DNA of 5,552 nucleotides from an uncultured Collinsella sp. (GTDB taxonomy: Bacteria > Actinomycetota > Coriobacteriia > Coriobacteriales > Coriobacteriaceae), in assembly GCA_958413765.1 (NCBI GenBank), contig CATYVH010000061.1, positions 1-5,552 on the forward strand. The letters run 5' to 3'. The first letter of the stretch is position 1. Each line of letters starts with the position of its first letter. Under the pieces are notes generated by a model. That model saw only the letters and a program-made list of their open reading frames with translations. It was not told the DNA's origin and did no database searches. A program made the position numbers and the translations under genes. This document shows positions 1 through 5,552 of this stretch, piece by piece.

Positions 1-1666
1 TCTGGCGCAGACGGTCGCTGAGCATGACCTCACCCAGCTCGGACAGGGCGGACAGACCCTCGGTCAGCAGGCAGAACAAGCTCTCATCATCGCGCTCCTC
101 AAACGCCAGGCCGCCCTCTTGGAAATCGAAGTACATGGCAGCCGTGTCCATAACGCGAAACTCCGCCACCACGTCGCGGGGCGGCACGCCGGGGCGCTGC
201 TCTTCAAAGGGACTGCCCGGAGCGCCCAGGCTAAAGAGATCCGCCGACCAATCGCCGTAGGTAACCGTAATTTTGCAGGTCACGAGCCCATCGTCGACGC
301 CGATTGCCATGGCAAAGCTCGGCTCGGGTGCCACGGTATCGAGCGCGGCGGGCGCGGTGAGGTCGGTGTAGTCGCGCAAAATGGGCAGCGCCATACGGCA
401 GAACTCACCCACCTGCTCGGCGGCAATATGGGCGGGCGTGCGGCACGGCAGCAAGCGCGACAAAAAAGGTGCGGCATGCTGAGCAAATGCAGCGTCGGTA
501 CGGCGCGCGCGGTGCGTGTCAACCAAGTAGGCGGCATCGCCCGACGCAAAGCAGTACATATCGGCGGGCAGGCGCAGGTCATAGCTACCACCAGCCGCCG
601 GCGCGATTTTGGCGGCAAGGAGTGGTGGGCGCTTAGCGGACGCCTCGTCCTCCCCTTGCGGAGACAGCTCAACCGCCACGTCGTAGGTGCGATGCGTCGT
701 CGTCCCCCGCGACCAGGCGGGCTCAAAGGAGATGGTCTGGCCGCGCAGCAGGTCCAGCACATATACGATGCTATGCTCGGACAGCGGCAACTGACGCTCG
801 GCAACAAAACCGCTGCGGGCAAAGTCGTACGACGCCGAACGCGAGCTTGTGATGTCATCGAGATAGGCAACTGTCGTCACAACAAGGTTGAGCAGCTTTG
901 TCGATGTTTCGTCAAAGGCCTCAGGTGAATGGACAAACGTGAGCTTCTTGCCATAGGAGAACGTGCCGCCGCGCACGTAGGCATCGGCCATGCCGTCGAT
1001 GTCCTTGACCACGTAGGAGACCGATCCACAGCGAATGCGGAACTCGAGCGCCCAGCTAAAGCGGTCGGCGAACAGCGGATTGTAGTACGGCACCAACGAG
1101 GGCTCCAACGCCGCTTTGGGGGCGTCCGGATCAACAGCACCGGCGAGCTTGCGGCGCATGCTCGCCAGCTCATCCATGCGCGCGTCCGAAAGATCGGAGA
1201 GCGCCTTCATGAGACTCGGGCTCGTGGGAACTGGCGCCGGGAAGGGAAAGTTAGGGTTAACCGCCGGTGCGGTGGACGCGGGACGCACGGCTTGCTTGGG
1301 TGCCGCCGTAAACGTGCGAACCGGCGTGCGCAGCCCCTCAACAGGCTCAATGCCGCTGGCGTCCAGATACGCAAGCGCCGTGCCGATGGCGTGCTTGCAC
1401 ATACCGGGATAGCGGTAGGCGGCGGGGCAATCGCAGTCGTAGTCGATCACCTCGTGCTCGTCCATGTCGAGCGCCACGTGCGTCTTGTACAGGTCGCCGC
1501 GCGAACCGCGCACCGAGCCCTCGACCGTCACGTTTTTGGAGAAGCGCGAGCCGCTGTCCTCAATCGACAGCACGGCGCCGTTGAGCATGAGCGAGCGGCC
1601 CTTCATAAAGGTGCCGCTCAACGCCGCCTCTTTGCGAAGCGCCTGCACAAACGTCCCCTGCGCCAT
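1..1666 (-). CDS. SWIM zinc-finger / SNF2-helicase-associated protein, N-terminal 555 codons (3' end outside window)
   Basis: The reading frame is open for 555 codons from ATG at 1666 to the window edge, so the C-terminal part is missing. It begins MAQGTFVQALRKEAALSGTF. A SWIM zinc finger of form CxCx9CxH is visible: C78, C80, C90, H92. A Pro/Ala-rich linker follows at about 119-150. From about residue 203 (FSWALEFRIRCG, then VVKDIDGMADAY, then SYGKKLTFVHSPEAF) to LTEGLSALSELGEVMLSDRL at 534-553 the sequence resembles the region found between SWIM and the ATPase in bacterial SNF2 proteins (SNF2_assoc type). Such proteins usually run past 1000 residues and end in SNF2_N and Helicase_C domains; that half would lie left of this window, so no Walker motifs can be seen here. 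The family is a DNA-stimulated ATPase/translocase of uncertain cellular role. It starts 28 bases after dnaE on the same strand and is probably co-transcribed with it. GTG at 1669 and 1684 are possible alternative starts, but ATG 1666 best fits the Shine-Dalgarno site. A stand-alone SWIM protein without a motor is the main alternative. Confidence 0.86.
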   Translation of the reverse strand, partial: MAQGTFVQALRKEAALSGTFMKGRSLMLNGAVLSIEDSGSRFSKNVTVEGSVRGSRGDLYKTHVALDMDEHEVIDYDCDCPAAYRYPGMCKHAIGTALAYLDASGIEPVEGLRTPVRTFTAAPKQAVRPASTAPAVNPNFPFPAPVPTSPSLMKALSDLSDARMDELASMRRKLAGAVDPDAPKAALEPSLVPYYNPLFADRFSWALEFRIRCGSVSYVVKDIDGMADAYVRGGTFSYGKKLTFVHSPEAFDETSTKLLNLVVTTVAYLDDITSSRSASYDFARSGFVAERQLPLSEHSIVYVLDLLRGQTISFEPAWSRGTTTHRTYDVAVELSPQGEDEASAKRPPLLAAKIAPAAGGSYDLRLPADMYCFASGDAAYLVDTHRARRTDAAFAQHAAPFLSRLLPCRTPAHIAAEQVGEFCRMALPILRDYTDLTAPAALDTVAPEPSFAMAIGVDDGLVTCKITVTYGDWSADLFSLGAPGSPFEEQRPGVPPRDVVAEFRVMDTAAMYFDFQEGGLAFEERDDESLFCLLTEGLSALSELGEVMLSDRLRQ

Positions 1667-1670
1667 CACT

Positions 1671-1676
1671 TCCTCC
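1671..1676 (-). promoter_or_regulatory. Ribosome binding site of the SWIM/SNF2-type gene
   Basis: On the minus strand GGAGGA lies 4 bases before the ATG at 1666, a strong Shine-Dalgarno match within the 28-base gap after the dnaE stop. It favours this ATG over the in-frame GTG at 1669, which would leave only one base of spacing. The gap shows no hairpin followed by a T-run, so read-through from dnaE is the simplest reading. Confidence 0.8.
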
Positions 1677-1694
1677 AATCTCACCCGGGGTAGC

Positions 1695-4600
1695 TTAGAT
1701 CACCGTCACGCGGCCCTGGTTACCCACAATGGCCTTGGCCTCGGCCAGCAGCGGAATCGAACGCGCGTTGACCTTGGCAGGTACCTCGGCACGCAGCACG
1801 CGCCCGTCCACCTGCTCGATAAAGATCTCCACGCGGTCGCCGCCCGGGTTAGCGGTGAGCACCGTGGCCAGGCGCGCCATATTGCCCTGGCTAAAGCGGC
1901 TGTTGGGCACCATGACCTCAAACACCTTGGGCTTGTTGTTCTCCTCGTTGAGCTCGAGCGGCACGATCTCCTGCGCGATGATCTGGTCGCCGCGGTCCGA
2001 GCGCTCGAGCTTGCCCTTAATGCGCACAAAGGCATCGGACAGCTGCGCGCCGGTCTCGGGATCGACCTCGCCGTACAGGTACCCCTCGGCCTCCTTGTAG
2101 GTCTTGGGGAACACGACGACGGTGGCCTCGCCTTCCATGTCCTCGAGCTGCACGATGCCCATGGGGTCACCGTTTTTGGTCACGCGCTTGGACACGCTCG
2201 AGACCATGCCGGCCCACCACAGCGCCTTGCCCTCGGGAATTTCCTGGTTGATGGTGCCGCCCGTAGGATTCTGAACTTCGTAGCCGGTGTCGATCTGCGA
2301 GAACGAGAAGTCACGCGCCTTGGCTAGTGCATACTCAAACGGGCGCAGCGGGTGGTCCGAGACATAGATGCCCAGAACCTCCTTCTCCTGACTCAACTTA
2401 AGGTGGCGGTCCCATTCCTGGCCATCCGGATCGGGCACGCTCACCTCAAAGCCCGAGCCCTCAACGTCGCCAAACATATCGAAGAACGACGTCTGGCCGC
2501 TCGCGCGATCCTTCTGGCGCTTCACCGCGGCATCGATGATGTTCTCGGGGTTGTTCTTGTCCACAAAGTGCATCATCTGGCGACGCGGATACCCCGTGGA
2601 GTCGAAGGCGCCTGCCTTGATGAGCGATTCGATCACGCGACGGTTGGCCTGGCTCGAGTCCACGCGCTCGACAAAGTCGTGCAGCGTCTTAAACGGGCCG
2701 CCCGCCTCGCGCTCGGCAATAATCGCCTGTGCCACGCCGGTGCCCACGCCGCGGATGCCGGCCAGACCAAAGCGCACGCCCTCCTTGGTAGCCGTGAACT
2801 CGGTACCGGACTCGTTGACATCTGGCGACAGCACGGGGATGCCGTCGTGACGGCACGCCGAAACGTAATGAACGATCTTGTCGGTCTTGCCCGTATAGGA
2901 CGTCAGAACGGCCGCCATGTACTCGTGCGGATAGTGCGCCTTGAGCCACGCCGTCTGCATAACCAGGATGGCGTAGCCGGCGGAGTGCGACTTGTTAAAG
3001 GCGTAAGATGCGAACTCGAGAACATCGTCCCAAATCTTCTGGGCGACCTCGCGCGTGTAGTTGTTCTTGATAGCGCCGTTCATCCAGTGGTCGTAGGTGG
3101 TCTCGTCCGAGCCATCCTCCCAGTGGAGCACCGTCGACGTGAGCAGCTTGATTTTCTTCTTAGCCACGGGCTTACGGATACGCGAGTCCGATTCGCCCTT
3201 GGAGAAGCCGCACATCTCGACGGAGATGAGCATAACCTGCTCCTGGTAGACCATGGTGCCGTAGGTTTCGCCCAGGATGTCGTCCAGGCGGTCGTCGTAG
3301 GAGACGGCCGGCTCCTTGCCGTTCATACGGTTGATGTAGGACGAAACCATGCCGGCGCCCAGCGGGCCCGGGCGGTACAGAGCGATCAATGCCACGACGT
3401 GCTTGTACTCGGTGGGCTTCATGTTCTTGATCGTGGCCGTCATGCCGGCGGACTCGACCTGGAAGACGCCGGCGGTGTGGCCGGAACCCATGAGCTTAAA
3501 GATCTCGGGATCGTCAAAGGGGATCTCTTCCTCTTTGATGTCGATGCCGAAGTTCTTTTTGATGTTTGCCTTGGCCTTGGAGATAACCGTCAGCGTGCGC
3601 AGGCCCAAGAAGTCCATCTTGAGCAGGCCCATGTCGGCAACGGTATGGCCCTCGTACTGGGTAATCTCGACGCCGCCCTTGGTGTCGAGCTTGGTGGGCA
3701 CATGCTCGTTGACGGGGTCGCGGCAGATCAGAACGGCGCACGCGTGCACGCCCTCGCCACGGGTGAGGCCCTCAATCGAGAGCGCCGTGTCGATGATGCG
3801 GCGGGCGTCGTCATCCTTTTTATAGGCCTCGGCAAAGTCGGGGTTAAACAGATCCTCTTTGCCGGGTTGCTTGTCGAGCACCTGCTTGAGTTTGACCTTG
3901 GGGTCGCTCGAGACCATCTTGGACAGGCGCTGACCCATGTAGACCGGGTAGTCCAGGACGCGCGCGGCGTCGTTGATGGCCTGCTTGGCCTTGATGGTCG
4001 AGTAGGTGATGACGTGGGTGACCTTCTCGGGGCCGTAGAGCTGGCGAACGTGCTCCACGACCTCGAGGCGCCGCTCATCGTCGAAGTCCATATCGATATC
4101 GGGCATCTCGGTACGCTGCGGGGACAGGAACCTCTCGAACATCAGGCCGTTCTCGAGCGGGTCGAACGCGGTGATGTTCATGGCGTAGGCGACGATAGCG
4201 CCGGCGGCCGAGCCACGGCCGGGGCCGACGCCGATGCCGTTGTCCTTGGCCCATTGCACGTACTCGGCGACGATGAGGAAGTAGGCGGCAAAGCCCTTGT
4301 CGCAAATGACCTTGTATTCGTACTCAAAGCGCTCTTTGATGTTGACGCCACCGATCTCGCGCGTGGCCCAGTCGTCACCATAGTGCTGGCGCAGGCCCTT
4401 CTCGCACTCGCGGCGGAACTGGCTCTCGTGTGTCTCGCCGGGGTCGAGCAGCGGGAAGCGCGGCAGGATGATGGAGTCCCAGTCCAGCTCTACGTAGCAC
4501 TTGTCGGCGATCTCGAGCGTGTTGTCGCAGGCCTCGGGGCAATACGGGAACATCGCCCGCATCTCCTCCTCGGTCTTCATATAAAACTCCGAGCCGGTCA

Positions 4601-5498
4601 TGCGCATGCGGTTGGGGTCGTCGACCTTGGCGTTCATGCCAATGCACATGATGACGTCCTGCACCGGCGCGTCCTCGCGGCGCAGGTAGTGGAAGTCGTT
4701 GGTGGCAATGACCTTGACGCCCACCTGCTTGGCGATATCGATGAGCGTGCGGTCCATCTGCTCGTCGGTCAGGCCGTTGTCGGTGGTGATGCCGTGTTCC
4801 TGGATCTCGATGTAGAAGTCGCCAGGTTCGAAGGTATCACGGAAGGTCTCGGCCCACTTGATGGCGCCCTCCATGTCACCGCGGTCGATGTATTTGGGAA
4901 TGATGCCCGCGATGCAGGCGCTGGTGCAGATCATGCCCTTGGCGTGGCGGCGCAGGTTGTCGAGCGTCACGCGCGGCTTGTAGTAAAAGCCCTGCACGGC
5001 TGCCTCGGAAACCGTCTGCATCAGGTTGACGTAGCCCTCCTGGTCCTTGGCCAGAAGGATCATGTGGTAGAGCTCGGGCTTGTGGTCGCGGGCGAGCGTC
5101 TCGTCCGGCGTAAAGTAGACCTCGCAGCCAAAGATGGGTTTGATGACCAGGGGCGGCTTGAGCTCGTCGATGTTGCCCTTCTCGTCCCACATGGCCATGT
5201 CCTTCACATACTGGGCATGCTCGCGCGGGTTTGCCTCGGGATCGGGCTCCACCAGCTCGTCGCGGCGATCCTTTTCCAAGAAGGCCTTGTCGTGGCTCCA
5301 TGTCTTGTACTCGGGCGTGTTGTGGTTGACGGCGTCGCAGGCCAGCGCCAGGTCGGGTACGCCATACATGTAGCCGTGGTCGGTAATGGCCACGGCGGGC
5401 ATGCCCAGCTCTACGGCACGGTTGACCATATCCTGGATACGGGTTGCGCCGTCGAGCATGGAGAAAACAGTGTGATTGTGCAGATGGACGAATGCCAT
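1695..5498 (-). CDS. dnaE: DNA polymerase III subunit alpha (replicative DnaE, PHP-containing)
   Basis: This is the catalytic subunit of the replicative DNA polymerase, acting in the cytoplasm at the replisome. The PHP domain (about residues 3-290) starts with HLHNHT and carries H7, H9, D16, H41, E126, H145, C195, D268 and H270, matching the nine metal ligands known from actinobacterial DnaE1. The polymerase domain has GPGRGSAAG (425-433), PDIDMDF with catalytic D467 and D469, and D629 in KMDFLGLRTLT. FNKSHSAGYA is at 834-843, a helix-hairpin-helix (GIRGVGTGVA) near 914-923, a clamp-binding-like QTSFFDMF at 1002-1009 and an OB fold near 1092-1180. It is longer than E. coli DnaE (1160), partly through insertions near residues 57-116 and 785-808. 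The ATG is the only plausible start: it sits directly before the PHP motif, has GGAG 8 bases upstream, and an in-frame TAA lies at 5543-5541. PolC is excluded because there is no DEDD exonuclease; DnaE2/ImuC is unlikely given the clamp motif and OB fold. Confidence 0.98.
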   Translation of the reverse strand: MAFVHLHNHTVFSMLDGATRIQDMVNRAVELGMPAVAITDHGYMYGVPDLALACDAVNHNTPEYKTWSHDKAFLEKDRRDELVEPDPEANPREHAQYVKDMAMWDEKGNIDELKPPLVIKPIFGCEVYFTPDETLARDHKPELYHMILLAKDQEGYVNLMQTVSEAAVQGFYYKPRVTLDNLRRHAKGMICTSACIAGIIPKYIDRGDMEGAIKWAETFRDTFEPGDFYIEIQEHGITTDNGLTDEQMDRTLIDIAKQVGVKVIATNDFHYLRREDAPVQDVIMCIGMNAKVDDPNRMRMTGSEFYMKTEEEMRAMFPYCPEACDNTLEIADKCYVELDWDSIILPRFPLLDPGETHESQFRRECEKGLRQHYGDDWATREIGGVNIKERFEYEYKVICDKGFAAYFLIVAEYVQWAKDNGIGVGPGRGSAAGAIVAYAMNITAFDPLENGLMFERFLSPQRTEMPDIDMDFDDERRLEVVEHVRQLYGPEKVTHVITYSTIKAKQAINDAARVLDYPVYMGQRLSKMVSSDPKVKLKQVLDKQPGKEDLFNPDFAEAYKKDDDARRIIDTALSIEGLTRGEGVHACAVLICRDPVNEHVPTKLDTKGGVEITQYEGHTVADMGLLKMDFLGLRTLTVISKAKANIKKNFGIDIKEEEIPFDDPEIFKLMGSGHTAGVFQVESAGMTATIKNMKPTEYKHVVALIALYRPGPLGAGMVSSYINRMNGKEPAVSYDDRLDDILGETYGTMVYQEQVMLISVEMCGFSKGESDSRIRKPVAKKKIKLLTSTVLHWEDGSDETTYDHWMNGAIKNNYTREVAQKIWDDVLEFASYAFNKSHSAGYAILVMQTAWLKAHYPHEYMAAVLTSYTGKTDKIVHYVSACRHDGIPVLSPDVNESGTEFTATKEGVRFGLAGIRGVGTGVAQAIIAEREAGGPFKTLHDFVERVDSSQANRRVIESLIKAGAFDSTGYPRRQMMHFVDKNNPENIIDAAVKRQKDRASGQTSFFDMFGDVEGSGFEVSVPDPDGQEWDRHLKLSQEKEVLGIYVSDHPLRPFEYALAKARDFSFSQIDTGYEVQNPTGGTINQEIPEGKALWWAGMVSSVSKRVTKNGDPMGIVQLEDMEGEATVVVFPKTYKEAEGYLYGEVDPETGAQLSDAFVRIKGKLERSDRGDQIIAQEIVPLELNEENNKPKVFEVMVPNSRFSQGNMARLATVLTANPGGDRVEIFIEQVDGRVLRAEVPAKVNARSIPLLAEAKAIVGNQGRVTVI

Positions 5499-5506
5499 GT
5501 GATGAG

Positions 5507-5510
5507 CTCC
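5507..5510 (-). promoter_or_regulatory. Ribosome binding site of dnaE
   Basis: GGAG on the minus strand sits 8 bases before the dnaE ATG at 5498, a normal spacing. It is a modest match, weaker than the GGAGGA in front of the downstream gene. There is no other start codon in frame between it and the upstream in-frame stop at 5543-5541. Confidence 0.65.
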
Positions 5511-5537
5511 GATGCGGGTTCGTGTTCTGACTGAACG

Positions 5538-5543
5538 ATTTTA
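5538..5543 (-). promoter_or_regulatory. Possible -10 promoter element upstream of dnaE
   Basis: The minus strand reads TAAAAT here, matching five of six bases of the TATAAT consensus inside otherwise GC-rich DNA. It would place transcription start near 5531 and give a leader of roughly 33 bases. The -35 region would lie outside the window, so it cannot be tested, and dnaE could instead be transcribed from a promoter further upstream. Confidence 0.3.
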
Positions 5544-5552
5544 CCGCACGGC

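Noticed and set aside
280..1173. Minus-strand open frames 280-870 and 877-1173
   Set aside because: They lie in another frame of the SWIM/SNF2-type gene and give low-complexity Arg/Pro/Ser/Ala-rich translations typical of GC-rich shadow frames.
1684..1690. CCCGGGG palindrome-like run after the dnaE stop as a terminator
   Set aside because: The self-complementary core is only six bases, has no loop and no following T-run, and overlaps the approach to the next ribosome binding site.
119..1693. Plus-strand open frames 119-928 and 929-1693, broken by a single stop
   Set aside because: They are codon-aligned antisense to the SWIM/SNF2-type gene; the stop at 926-928 is simply the complement of its Ser247 TCA codon.
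1464..2327. Plus-strand open frame spanning the junction of the two genes
   Set aside because: It is antisense to both genes, shows no family signature, and ends at the complement of dnaE Leu1058 CTA.
5151..5330. PHP insertion considered as an intein or as a PolC-type exonuclease
   Set aside because: About 60 residues is too short for either; there is no Cys/Ser-start with His-Asn end for splicing and no DEDD exonuclease motifs.
2352..5534. Long plus-strand open frame of 1060 codons opposite dnaE
   Set aside because: It overlaps a certain dnaE gene in the codon-aligned antisense frame, its translation has no recognisable motif, it starts at GTG, and its length follows from avoidance of TTA, CTA and TCA in dnaE.

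Overview
The window is moderately high in G+C and densely coding on the minus strand. It holds one complete gene, dnaE (DNA polymerase III alpha subunit, 1267 codons), and the first 555 codons of a second gene that runs off the left edge. The second gene is an N-terminal SWIM zinc-finger protein of the SNF2-helicase type. The DnaE type, with its lineage-looking insertions, together with the codon use and the SWIM/SNF2-associated protein, suggests a Gram-positive bacterium, most likely a Coriobacteriia member (Collinsella-like, Actinomycetota). That taxonomic placement is inferred from protein resemblance, not from a search.

Layout, in the direction of transcription (right to left). Positions 5552-5499 are a short leader with a possible -10 box and a ribosome binding site. 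Positions 5498-1695 are dnaE, ending in TAA. Positions 1694-1667 are a 28-base gap carrying a strong Shine-Dalgarno sequence (GGAGGA) and no visible terminator. Positions 1666-1 are the SWIM/SNF2-type gene, open at the window edge, so its ATPase motor lies outside the view. No RNA gene, mobile element, repeat array or CRISPR was seen, and no stretch over 300 bases lacks a gene.

The two genes are probably co-transcribed. DnaE is the replicative polymerase. Its PHP domain keeps all nine positions expected of a metal-binding, potentially proofreading active site. The downstream protein belongs to a family of DNA-dependent ATPases whose cellular role is poorly defined, so a functional link to replication or repair is only suggested by position.

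The window looks like ordinary core-genome DNA. The points worth a second look are two insertions in DnaE (about 60 residues in the PHP domain, about 12 in the polymerase region before the FNKSHS motif), the intact PHP site, and the dnaE-SWIM/SNF2 pairing. A very long antisense open frame across dnaE is explained by avoidance of TTA, CTA and TCA codons. I found no convincing new system.
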